Assembly: GCA_964620045.1 (NCBI GenBank)
Contig: CAZUJL010000012.1
Location: 62,001-126,000 of the forward strand
DNA length: 64,000 nt
DNA from: VFKU01 sp964620045
Lineage (GTDB): Bacteria; Hydrogenedentota; Hydrogenedentia; Hydrogenedentales; GCA-2746185
Direction of reading: 5' to 3'
Shown here: one piece after another, positions 37,812-45,684 of the stretch
How the letters are laid out: the number at the start of each line of letters is the position of its first letter
Numbering within the stretch: the first letter of the stretch is position 1
The notes under the pieces: generated by a model
The model's input: only the letters and a program-made list of their open reading frames with translations
Databases searched by the model: none
What the model was told of the DNA's origin: nothing
Program-made: the position numbers and the translations under genes

Positions 37812-38047
37812 GGGGACTGACTGCGAACGCATTTTATGACAATACATAAAATGATGCAGAAAACCGCATTTCCCGCAGCGCCGACCATATATCGGTAGCC
37901 GCGTTCGTAGTCTGTCCCCGGGCCTATTTTCGCTACGACCGGGGACAGACTACGAATTCCAGGTACGGTGATCCGGCTAGTTCCCGGTTTGTACGGACCG
38001 TCGGAGTTAGGAAGCCGATCGGTGTTTGGAATTCGCAGTCAGTCCCC
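37812..38047. repeat. Nested inverted-repeat element, copy A (236 bp)
   Basis: Four related 16-mers in nested order. The outer pair is GGGGACTGACTGCGAA (37812-37827) with its exact complement at 38032-38047. The inner pair is TTCGTAGTCTGTCCCC (37904-37919) with its exact complement at 37941-37956. Spacers are 76, 21 and 75 bases. The last base of the element belongs to the TAG stop of the LarA-like gene. Copy B is at 46806-47035. Confidence 0.88.
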
Positions 38048-39336
38048 TAAAGCATGGGGACCGTATAAGCCGCCGTCGGCATGACGTACACCGATGGTTT
38101 TTTCACGCCGTTTCGCGCGAGTTCGGTCAGCGCGGTGTCGATCGCATGTTCGAGGTTCGCCGCTTTGCGTCCGCCCATCAGCGCGACGTCCTCGGTGCCC
38201 ATCTCGGTGAGGAAGAGGGTGGAGGGAGATTTTTCGAGTGTCGACAACGCCGTCTGCCCGTTGATCTCGCTGTTCTTGCGCAGTTCGGCGATCACTTTCG
38301 CGCGTTCGCGCAACGCAAGCCATTTCCCAAAGCGTTCGCTGCCGAGTCCTTCGGGGCAGGGCGCCGCGAGGATGATGCGGCCGCCGGGTTTCATCGCCTG
38401 GTACGCGTTGTAGAGCGCTTTGTGTGTCTGCACGAAATTTTTCGTGTGGGGCGAGGCCGCGATCACGAGGTCCGCTTGCTCCGCGATCGACACGGCGTAC
38501 ATATCGCGCGCGTATGCGCACGCCTTGCGGTGCGCGAGATCCATCTCGCCGCAAAACACGCTGGCGATGTGTGAATCGCGCGTGAGCACGGTGTTCACGA
38601 TGAAGTCGACCTTGACCATGCTGGCCGCTTCGAACATGTCCTCAGCGACAGGATTGCCGTCCATGTGCGCGATGCGCACAGCGGGATCGAGACGATCGTC
38701 GCAGGGATGCAGATTCAGCGAATGGTTCGCCGCGATGGTCTTCGCCGAGGCCACGCCGGGCACGATCGATTTGCGTCCGCCGCCGAAGCCGCCAAAGTAG
38801 TGGAGGACCACCGTGCCCGTCGCGATGACATGGTCTGCTTCAAGCACACGACGATTGATCTCGACCGGGGTGCCTTTCGAAGTAGTGCCAATGGGCTTGT
38901 GTGCGGAGGCGTCGTACGCATCGTGGCAATGGATGCGGCCCGCGAGCCGCGCGAAGATTTCCTCGCCCAGAATTTTCTTCTGCTCGTCAATCGTCGGCGC
39001 GCGGTGGACGCCGGTGGAAAATAGAATCGAAAAATTCCGGTCGCTGAATCCCATCCCGCGGAATTTCTGCAGGATGACGGGGAGCATGATGTCAGCGCGG
39101 GTTTGGCGGAAGGAGTCCGAAACCAGGATCAGCCACGATTTGCCGGTGTCGTATCGGGCCGACTGATAGAAGCCGACGGGCTCTTCGAGTGCGGCGTGCA
39201 CCGCGCGGCTGGGGTCGGCCTGGGGCTCGACGCCACGCACATCGAGAGTGTGCAGCCATTCCACATCGGCAATCTGGCTGGAAAGCAGGCCATCGCCGTA
39301 AGGGATGGTGACGGAAATCGGCAGAGGCTCGGCCAT
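38047..39336 (-). CDS. larA: LarA-like nickel-pincer racemase (DUF2088)
   Basis: 429 residues of the lactate-racemase family. The residues that hold and use the nickel-pincer cofactor in LarA all have counterparts at similar spacing: His111 in TGVHRAP, His179 in LHYFGGFGGG, Lys189 in RKSIVPG, and His205 in ANHSLN. The enzyme would interconvert the two forms of a 2-hydroxy acid in the cytoplasm; the substrate may not be lactate. The cofactor-making genes larB, larC and larE are not in the window. It is the last of three close minus-strand genes, with the repeat element copy A touching its stop. Confidence 0.88.
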   Translation of the reverse strand: MAEPLPISVTIPYGDGLLSSQIADVEWLHTLDVRGVEPQADPSRAVHAALEEPVGFYQSARYDTGKSWLILVSDSFRQTRADIMLPVILQKFRGMGFSDRNFSILFSTGVHRAPTIDEQKKILGEEIFARLAGRIHCHDAYDASAHKPIGTTSKGTPVEINRRVLEADHVIATGTVVLHYFGGFGGGRKSIVPGVASAKTIAANHSLNLHPCDDRLDPAVRIAHMDGNPVAEDMFEAASMVKVDFIVNTVLTRDSHIASVFCGEMDLAHRKACAYARDMYAVSIAEQADLVIAASPHTKNFVQTHKALYNAYQAMKPGGRIILAAPCPEGLGSERFGKWLALRERAKVIAELRKNSEINGQTALSTLEKSPSTLFLTEMGTEDVALMGGRKAANLEHAIDTALTELARNGVKKPSVYVMPTAAYTVPML

Positions 39337-39351
39337 GGCAACTCGACGATA

Positions 39352-40122
39352 TCAGAAATCGAAGTCGTCGCCGGGTTCTTCGTAGTGGTCGCGGTGGAAG
39401 ATGCAGACCAGCCACGCGTACGCGAAGATGAAGATGCTGACGAGCGAATCGACGCCGCCCAGCAGCATGCTCAAACCGATACGCAGAACCAGCGTTGCGG
39501 AGGTGGAGCCCGGCGCAGTGCCCAGCTGAACGACGCGTTGTTGCGCATCCACCAGCAGCAGTCCGGCGAGCAGGCCCAGCAGACTGATGGCGATCACGGG
39601 CCCCAGGTGGTGCGCGAAGGTGCCGAACGCGGCGTTGATTTCCTCGCGGCCCGCGCGGCCATAGAACATCACGAAGGCGCCGAACACATTGAGCAGCGTC
39701 GCCCAGACGAAGAACGTGCAAAGGAACGCGATGAGGCTGGTCGGATCAGACGAGCCCGCGAGGAATTGCTCCATCACGCGCGCGTACGCCAGCGTCAGCA
39801 GGCCAAGCAGCAGCCAGAGCCGGTAGAACAGCCGCAGCGCGTCGCGATCGTCCGTCACGCGCCACATCGGCTTGTCCATCTCGCGCCCCATGCGCGCGAA
39901 GAAGACCGTGCTCGCGAGTGCGCCGAGCGCAACCATCAGAATGCTCGAGACAATGAGCGAGAGCGCCATTGCCGTGTTGGGCACTTCGCCCGTCGCGGGC
40001 GCGAGCACAAACAGATCAAGCAACACGTCCAGCGCGGCGATCGCCATGCCGGCGACGATATAGAGGAGGACCGTGCGCCCGTTTTGACGCAGGGCAATCG
40101 CGGCCTCGCGGTAGAAATTCAC
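39352..40122 (-). CDS. Hypothetical polytopic membrane protein
   Basis: 256 residues with about six hydrophobic helices (for example TVLLYIVAGMAIAALDVLLD, LWLLLGLLTLAYARVM, GLLAGLLLV) and an acidic C-terminus. It is not recognised as a known family; its general look is that of a DUF4013/integral-membrane helper. The GTG start overlaps the stop of the PilZ-like gene (GTGA). It lies between that gene and larA with short gaps, so the three are probably one transcript. Confidence 0.75.
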   Translation of the reverse strand: MNFYREAAIALRQNGRTVLLYIVAGMAIAALDVLLDLFVLAPATGEVPNTAMALSLIVSSILMVALGALASTVFFARMGREMDKPMWRVTDDRDALRLFYRLWLLLGLLTLAYARVMEQFLAGSSDPTSLIAFLCTFFVWATLLNVFGAFVMFYGRAGREEINAAFGTFAHHLGPVIAISLLGLLAGLLLVDAQQRVVQLGTAPGSTSATLVLRIGLSMLLGGVDSLVSIFIFAYAWLVCIFHRDHYEEPGDDFDF

Positions 40123-41180
40123 GACAGGGGACCCTTGCTGGATGGCGCGCCGTAGCGCTGTTGTTTGATGTGGACGTAGCGCGCGATTCTATCGCGGGCG
40201 TCGTCGGAGAGTCCAAGGAACTTCCCACGCACCAGATGCCGCCCGCCGGAGATGTGCGCCGTGGAGACGATTTCGACCTCGACCTCGATGGGCGAGCCGC
40301 CGGGCACGTCCACCAGAATGCGCAGTAGCACGTGCCGCGCGACGGATTGCTGGAACACAATCGCGCAGCCGCCCGCGCTCAGGCTCGAGATGCGGCCGGC
40401 CAGGCGCGTGACGATCGGGCGCGTGGCGAGGTCGGCCGCGTTGCTGCCGGGGAGCGGCGCGTTCAGCACGCCCGCCGTGATTTCCTGATCGTGGCGGATG
40501 CGGAAGTGCGCGCGGTTTTGCGAGCGCGCGAGTTTGTCGGTGTGTGTCAGCGTCCACGTCGGCGGCGGCGCATCGAAGGCCGCGATGGTGGTTTCGAAGG
40601 TGTAGCGGGCGTCCTCGCCACGCCAGAGGCTGCAGCGCACCTGCGTGCCGGCCGCGAGTTTGGGCGCGGTGGCGGCCGGGCCGTCCTTGTACGACACGTA
40701 GAAGCAGGCGTCGTTCACGTCCTCGACCATCACGCGAAAAAAATGATGAGGATGTTCGTCCGCTCGCGCGATGGACATCCACTGGCCGTCGCTCAATTCG
40801 CGCGTCGAGATCATCCCTTGGCCCGCAGGGACATGATCCAGACCAAGCGCCGCGCGAATACCGCGCAGCCGAATACCCAGTTCTTCATTTAAGGTGGCAG
40901 CGGCGTCCCGCCGCTGAGAAATACCCGTCGCCACCAGTTGCTCGAAACCTTCCCGCGTCGACACAGCCTTCAACGGATACTTCTTCGCATACCTGCGCAC
41001 CCAGTCTTCGATGAACCCAACGTCCTCGGCGGACATCTTGCGCGTGCGAAAAATAACGCGAACCGAATCCCATTCGCGCGTGAGGCGTTTGCGCGTAGCC
41101 TCCCGCCGGCGACTAATCTCGACGGCGGCCCCCGCGCCCACAAAGAGCAGCACGCCGAATACCAATAGCGCAATGGTCAT
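40119..41180 (-). CDS. Membrane-anchored PilZ-like (c-di-GMP-binding type) protein
   Basis: 353 residues: an N-terminal helix (IALLVFGVLLFVGAGAAV), a basic linker, a helical part, and a C-terminal beta-barrel with PilZ-like sequence. The candidate c-di-GMP motifs are RSQNRAHFRIRHD (the RxxxR-like pair) and ISSLSAGGCAIVF (the D/NxSxxG-like pair). The match to PilZ is by pattern. A family-2 palindromic repeat (40889-40915) lies inside the gene and is read in frame as SQRRDAAATLNEE. The start at 41180 has a weak ribosome-binding site. It heads the PilZ-membrane protein-larA unit. Confidence 0.72.
   Translation of the reverse strand: MTIALLVFGVLLFVGAGAAVEISRRREATRKRLTREWDSVRVIFRTRKMSAEDVGFIEDWVRRYAKKYPLKAVSTREGFEQLVATGISQRRDAAATLNEELGIRLRGIRAALGLDHVPAGQGMISTRELSDGQWMSIARADEHPHHFFRVMVEDVNDACFYVSYKDGPAATAPKLAAGTQVRCSLWRGEDARYTFETTIAAFDAPPPTWTLTHTDKLARSQNRAHFRIRHDQEITAGVLNAPLPGSNAADLATRPIVTRLAGRISSLSAGGCAIVFQQSVARHVLLRILVDVPGGSPIEVEVEIVSTAHISGGRHLVRGKFLGLSDDARDRIARYVHIKQQRYGAPSSKGPLS
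40889..40915 (+). repeat. Family-2 palindromic repeat inside the PilZ-like gene
   Basis: 25 of 27 bases match the intergenic copies at 5522-5548 and 57081-57107 (differences in AAGG and GGCA). The GC-rich palindrome AGCGGCGTCCCGCCGCT is unchanged. On the gene strand it is translated without a stop. Confidence 0.85.
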
Positions 41181-41331
41181 CGCGCTCGGCACCGGAAAAT
41201 GAAGAAGCGGCCCCTCTTGCCCCAAACGACGTCTCCCCCGAGATTGCGTAGATATTATAGAAGATGAAGGGCGATTTGCGCTGGCCGCGATTTGGAACGT
41301 CCGACATGCAGGTGAAATGAAGCGTCCGGAG

Positions 41332-41382
41332 GATGAAGCACCTATAGAGATGAAGCACCTGTAGAGATGGAGCACTCGTGGG
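41332..41382 (+). repeat. Three 17-bp direct repeats
   Basis: Units GATGAAGCACCTATAGA, GATGAAGCACCTGTAGA and the degenerate GATGGAGCACTCGTGGG lie directly upstream of the RAYT element's left hairpins. There are too few and too short to be a CRISPR array. Confidence 0.7.
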
Positions 41383-41387
41383 GCACA

Positions 41388-42032
41388 GTCCCGAAGGGAC
41401 GGAAGATCTTAGCCCACCGCTTTAGCGGTGGGTACGGTGGAAAACCCACAGCCAAGTCCCGTAGGGACGAAAGAACTAATCCCAAAGGTATCTAGGGTCA
41501 TATACGATTTTGTGCTTCTCCAAAAACGAAACAAACTCTTCCTGAAATGTCTTGCGCCGATGATGTTCCTGTTGGTTTGCGATGTATGCCACCGTGTCTT
41601 CGACTTGCGAAATCCCGATGCTAAACGCCCCATACCCCTCTTGCCACGCAAACGCGGAATGCTCTGGAAATGTCTCGTGGACCCATTTTGATGAGTTCCC
41701 TTTGATTAATTGCATGGCCTTGGCAACATCCAATGTAGACGGCAATGCGAGCAACAAATGCACATGGTCTTCGACCCCGCCGATCGCCATAGGCACGATT
41801 CTCTTTTCGTGCGCGATTCCGCCCAGATAAGGGAACAGGCGATCTCGAAGATCGGGGGTGATTGTTGCTTGACGATCTTTTGTGCTGAAGACGCAATGGA
41901 AGAGGGCGCTGGCGTACGAATGCGGCATTTGAGGACTCCCGAGGGTTCTGCCGTCCCTTCGGGACTGTACTATATGGGTGAAACAAAACCCACCCTAAAG
42001 CGGTGGGCTAAGATCTGTCGCCCCTACGGGGC
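41388..42032. mobile_element. RAYT / IS200-type element with flanking REP hairpins
   Basis: A transposase gene (41476-41928) is flanked by near-perfect inverted copies of about 30 bases (41404-41433 and 41988-42016: AGATCTTAGCCCACCGC and its complement). Outside and inside these lie the small hairpins GTCCCGAAGGGAC (41388-41400), GTCCCGTAGGGAC (41456-41468), GTCCCTTCGGGAC (41953-41965) and GCCCCTACGGGGC (42020-42032). This is the layout of REP-associated tyrosine transposases. No target duplication is expected for this type. Confidence 0.8.
41476..41928 (-). CDS. IS200-like / REP-associated tyrosine (Y1) transposase
   Basis: A 150-residue single-domain HUH transposase. The HUH metal motif reads EDHVHLLL (His55, His57) and the probable nucleophile is Tyr115 in VAYIANQQEHHR; FSTKDRQATI near the start is also typical of the Y1 family. 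It would cut and join single-stranded DNA at the flanking hairpins. The reading frame is intact, so the enzyme may still be active. Confidence 0.9.
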   Translation of the reverse strand: MPHSYASALFHCVFSTKDRQATITPDLRDRLFPYLGGIAHEKRIVPMAIGGVEDHVHLLLALPSTLDVAKAMQLIKGNSSKWVHETFPEHSAFAWQEGYGAFSIGISQVEDTVAYIANQQEHHRRKTFQEEFVSFLEKHKIVYDPRYLWD

Positions 42033-42056
42033 TTGTTGCGAATCTTTTTGTGGATC

Positions 42057-43151
42057 TTATCGTCCGATCACCATCTCCCAGCGCAATGCCGGGTGATCGC
42101 CGGGCATAACGCGGGGGACGATGTCGGCGCAGGCGCGTAGGCCGGTGCCGGAGTTGGTCATCACAACGACGCCTTCGGCGGTCGTTGGATTCACGACGAC
42201 GAAGCAGTTGTACGCGTTGTAGTTGTTGCCCCAGTGGAAGGGCATAACCGGTTCGGCTTTCGGCGTCTGCAATCCCCAGCCGAGGCCCCAATGGATGTTC
42301 GGCGCGGCTTCAATGTAGGGCGTGAACACATCCTTCAGCGTCTCGGGCTTCAGGTATACATTGCTGGTCGCGGGCGGCTTCGCGAGAATAGCCGCGAAGC
42401 GCGCATAGTCCTGCGCCGTGCACACCAGCGAGGACGCGGCGTTGGGTTCGATCCGCTGCGAACGAACAACCTTACCAGTCGGCGTGTGGCCATCGGCAAG
42501 GCGATCCGGAGTCACTTCCCGCGCAGAGGTATGCGCCGATTCCATCGCGAGCGGCTGGAAAATACGCTCGTGCAGCAGGGCCGACAGATCTTTCTGCGTC
42601 AGCTTCTCGACGACCTTTTGCAGATACTGATACGCCATGCCGGAGTAGGCGAAGCGTGTCCCTTGCGACGGCCGCAGGCCCGGTCGGTCCTGGCCTCCAT
42701 ACCAGTTCGGAAATCCGGTGCGGTGGGAGAGAACCAAGCGCGCCGTAAGTCCCTGCACCAACTCCGGCGGACCGGACGCCGGCGCCTCGACGATATCGTT
42801 CAGCGGCGCGTCGAGATCGAGCACGCCTTCTTCGCTGAGTTTCATCACGACGTACGCGAAAACGGGTTTTGTCAGCGAGGCGGCTTCGAACAACGTCTCC
42901 GCCGTTAGCGGCGTTTTCGTTTCAAGATTCGTGACGCCGAACGATTCGAATGCGGCGACTTGCCCATCGCGAATAAGCGCGATCTGCAGCCCCGGCACCC
43001 CGTGGCGTTGCATGATCTCCGGAATCGCAGTAAGGAGATCGGTGAATGGGGGATTCGGTGCGGTGGAAGTTTGGGCAATTGCCGGAACGGCGAGCAGGCT
43101 CGCGCCCGCGGCGCAGTAGGTCAGAAACTCTCGGCGGTCCAAGGTGCGCAC
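42057..43151 (-). CDS. Tat-exported serine hydrolase, beta-lactamase (class C/esterase) family
   Basis: 364 residues with a twin-arginine-type signal (DRREFLTYCAAGASLLAVPAIA). The SxxK motif is SLTK (Ser92, Lys95), YSG follows in FAYSGMAYQYLQ, and HWG late in the chain. Together these mark the penicillin-binding/esterase group of PF00144. The substrate (peptidoglycan piece, ester or lactam) cannot be told. It lies just beyond the RAYT element, on the same strand, and is transcribed toward it. Confidence 0.88.
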   Translation of the reverse strand: MRTLDRREFLTYCAAGASLLAVPAIAQTSTAPNPPFTDLLTAIPEIMQRHGVPGLQIALIRDGQVAAFESFGVTNLETKTPLTAETLFEAASLTKPVFAYVVMKLSEEGVLDLDAPLNDIVEAPASGPPELVQGLTARLVLSHRTGFPNWYGGQDRPGLRPSQGTRFAYSGMAYQYLQKVVEKLTQKDLSALLHERIFQPLAMESAHTSAREVTPDRLADGHTPTGKVVRSQRIEPNAASSLVCTAQDYARFAAILAKPPATSNVYLKPETLKDVFTPYIEAAPNIHWGLGWGLQTPKAEPVMPFHWGNNYNAYNCFVVVNPTTAEGVVVMTNSGTGLRACADIVPRVMPGDHPALRWEMVIGR

Positions 43152-43279
43152 CTTAAATATCCCCAGGAAACTGGCAAATAATACGCAGAAGCACTGGGCG
43201 CATTCTATGCCTGCGGAGCTTTGCGTTTGTTCGTGGTATGAATAAAAATGAGCTAGTGGGCTTAATGAAGGATTACCGA

Positions 43280-43672
43280 ATGGCCAAACGAAAATGGATT
43301 GCGCTGCTACTGGGGACCCCCATCGCTTTAGTGCTTGTGGCTGTATTGGTGGTGGCGTTCAACCCGTTGTGGCGTCCCGAGGCTGAAATCCGAAAGTCCT
43401 TATTTCGGCAGACGCCTCTTGGTACGTCGTATGATGAAGTCCATTCGTTCGTTGAGCGACGCGGCTGGTTGGATCGAAGCTACATTGGCAATGGCGGTTA
43501 CTACTATCAGCCGGCTGGGGGACCGAACAGGGTTGTAGGTTCATATTCCATTCGCGCAGAACTCGGTCACTATGGCCTGATTTTCAAAACTTCTGTGACT
43601 GTATTCTGGGGTTTCGATGACGATCGAAGACTTATAGATATTTGGGTTTGGAAAACTACTGACGCACTTTGA
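43280..43672 (+). CDS. Small membrane-anchored hypothetical protein
   Basis: 130 residues with one N-terminal helix (WIALLLGTPIALVLVAVLVVAF) and a small soluble domain rich in aromatic residues and Gly/Asp turns. Not recognised. The start at 43280 is chosen because AAGGA lies seven bases upstream; 43238 and 43265 are in-frame alternatives. Composition is less GC-rich than its neighbours. It is isolated between two minus-strand genes. Confidence 0.65.
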   Translation: MAKRKWIALLLGTPIALVLVAVLVVAFNPLWRPEAEIRKSLFRQTPLGTSYDEVHSFVERRGWLDRSYIGNGGYYYQPAGGPNRVVGSYSIRAELGHYGLIFKTSVTVFWGFDDDRRLIDIWVWKTTDAL

Positions 43673-43702
43673 CGCTATTCGGGCGGAACAATCGATAACA
43701 CG

Positions 43703-45538
43703 TCACTCGACGATGAAGCCATCTTTCTCGAGCACCTTCGCGAGTTCCGCGCGGCTGATTTTGCCGTAGGTCACCATCACGTGCGGGTCGAGCGGCTGGA
43801 AGAAGCGCTTGAACTTGCGGCGGTGTTGCAGGTCGGCCATGACGAGCGGGTCGTCGGTCTCGACAATGTGCAGCGTCTTCAGGCGCACGCGGCGCAACCC
43901 GCCGCGCCAGTCGTCGAGCGTGGTCATCACGTTCGGCGGAAGCTGCCCGCCGCGGTTGTGCGCGATCAGGAACTGCACGAACGCGTCCGCGTCGTGGCCT
44001 TCTTGCAGGCCTTGCGTGAACGATTCCTTGCTGAGCAAATAAACCGACGCCTTGCCGCTGCTCTGGCGGATGGCGAACTGGTCGAGCGGCACGGTGAGCA
44101 GGGGGTCCATGTCCTGCGTCGGCACGACGATATCGAAGTTCGGCTGCACGATGATTTCGCGGCCGGGCTTCGCGAAGCGCGCGGTCACGGCCTCGTCTCT
44201 CTTGGCCGTTAATAGCGACTGCCCGAGGTCGGTGATGCGGAAGTAGTTCCCCGCGCCATCGTTGCACTTTTCTACCACGCCGAACCAGAACATCGTCTCG
44301 TCCAGCGAGCGGGAGAGGAGCTTGTCGGAGTTTGACGCCGTACCAGGGCTCACAAAGGCATAGTGCCCGCCCTTGGGCCGCAGTACGTGGCGCTCCTGTT
44401 CTTCCCGGACGGCCAGCGCGAAGTCGATAAAGTCCATGGTGCTGTACCACGTGCCCGGCTTCATCGCGTCGAGCGATTCGGTCAACGCGCGCCGCGCGCC
44501 GCCTTCATCCCCGCGCGACGTAAACCAGTCGAACAGCATCCGGTGCCGCTCGAAGTGGTCGACTTCGATCAGCGCACGCAATTCCCCCGCGCGCAAATCG
44601 TTGTCCACACGCCCGAGCCAGCCAACGCCTTCCGCCGCCCACAGACAGGTGTTCAGCGACGGTTCCTCGTATTCCTCGACAATTTCAGACAGGCGGCGCA
44701 AGTCTTCGCGGAAGAGTTCGCCGTCGCCGCGGAGTTTCGCCGGTTTCGCCGCAAGCGCCGCGACGAGTTGGCAGATGCGATCGGTCATCGAGACCTGCCG
44801 CGCCTGCACTTCGCCGAGCGCGCCGCGCTGCGGTTTCAGCAGGCCTTTCTTCTTGAGACGCTTCGATTGCCCCTCGCGCCAGTGGCGAATTTCGGACATA
44901 AGGCCGACAACGCGCACGAGGCGTTCCTCGGCGTCGAAGCGGAACATTTCGAAGAGCGCCATGCCGCGGAACAATTCCCACAGCGCCTGCTCAACATCGA
45001 ACTCCGGCCCGCCGTGCATGCTGCGGATCTTCGCCGCAGGCAACACGCCCTCGCGCGATTGCCACACCACGTCGAAGACTTCGCGCGCGAGGGGAGAGAA
45101 GTTCTGCCCGGCCACGTACTCGACTACGGAATCCGGGTGCTTGTAGTGGTTCTCGAGCAGGTGTTCCGCGACGCCCTTCTTCGTGCCAGGCGCGTCGAGC
45201 CCAAGGTGCTCTTCAAGGAAGCGGAAATCTTGCGCGGAGAGGTCCTTCACTTTCTGGAACAACGCCGGAACGTCGCCGCGATTCTCCAGGCCCTCGGTGA
45301 TGCGCTTGATCGCGTTGATGCCCTCGGCGGGCAGCTTAATCTTGGTGATGTCGGTGTAGAGGAGCTTGTGGTTGACGTCGACGAGGTACTCGATTTCCTC
45401 CTGCGGGAGTTCGAGTTTTTTCGACAGGAAACGCGCGGTGAGGCCCGAGCGGCTGTTCAGTGACAGCTCGCGCGCGATTTGGAAAACCGGCCGGGTGATC
45501 CCCTCCATGGCCGTTATCATGCTGGCACGTTGACGCAT
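43703..45538 (-). CDS. Helicase-associated (XPB/Ssl2 N-terminal-like) domain protein without a motor
   Basis: 611 residues. The C-terminal third matches the helicase-associated domain seen next to XPB-type helicases: IIVQPNFDIVVPTQDMDPLL, LDQFAIRQSSGKASVYLLSKESF, and FLIAHNRGGQLPPNVMTTLDDW. The N-terminal part contains winged-helix-like stretches (LSLNSRSGLTARFLSKKLELPQEEI). No Walker A or DEAD-box motor is present, so it is not itself a helicase; it may bind DNA or partner a helicase. GGGGAGGGG sits just before the ATG at 45538. It is divergent from the TonB-like gene. Confidence 0.82.
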   Translation of the reverse strand: MRQRASMITAMEGITRPVFQIARELSLNSRSGLTARFLSKKLELPQEEIEYLVDVNHKLLYTDITKIKLPAEGINAIKRITEGLENRGDVPALFQKVKDLSAQDFRFLEEHLGLDAPGTKKGVAEHLLENHYKHPDSVVEYVAGQNFSPLAREVFDVVWQSREGVLPAAKIRSMHGGPEFDVEQALWELFRGMALFEMFRFDAEERLVRVVGLMSEIRHWREGQSKRLKKKGLLKPQRGALGEVQARQVSMTDRICQLVAALAAKPAKLRGDGELFREDLRRLSEIVEEYEEPSLNTCLWAAEGVGWLGRVDNDLRAGELRALIEVDHFERHRMLFDWFTSRGDEGGARRALTESLDAMKPGTWYSTMDFIDFALAVREEQERHVLRPKGGHYAFVSPGTASNSDKLLSRSLDETMFWFGVVEKCNDGAGNYFRITDLGQSLLTAKRDEAVTARFAKPGREIIVQPNFDIVVPTQDMDPLLTVPLDQFAIRQSSGKASVYLLSKESFTQGLQEGHDADAFVQFLIAHNRGGQLPPNVMTTLDDWRGGLRRVRLKTLHIVETDDPLVMADLQHRRKFKRFFQPLDPHVMVTYGKISRAELAKVLEKDGFIVE

Positions 45539-45670
45539 TCCCCTCCCCGTGAGTGCAGCTCTCGTGGGGTCCCCCGGCGCACAGCCGCGCCTTTGAATCG
45601 GGGATTATAACGAGGCGCATGCGGTCTGACAAGCGTTCCGGCCCGATGGTTCACACTTGCCAAATCGCGA

Positions 45671-45676
45671 TATACT
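45671..45676 (+). promoter_or_regulatory. -10 element of the TonB-like gene (leaderless type)
   Basis: TATACT ends eight bases before the ATG at 45685. The -35 is weak (TTCACA at 45650, spacer 15). Confidence 0.45.
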
Positions 45677-45684
45677 AGATTGTC

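Noticed and set aside
37801..38046. A small gene between yceD and larA
   Set aside because: The gap is almost fully explained by the nested inverted-repeat element, and no frame there has a ribosome-binding site or sensible composition.
41332..41382. Short CRISPR array
   Set aside because: Three adjacent 17-bp units without spacers, one of them degenerate, and no cas genes anywhere.
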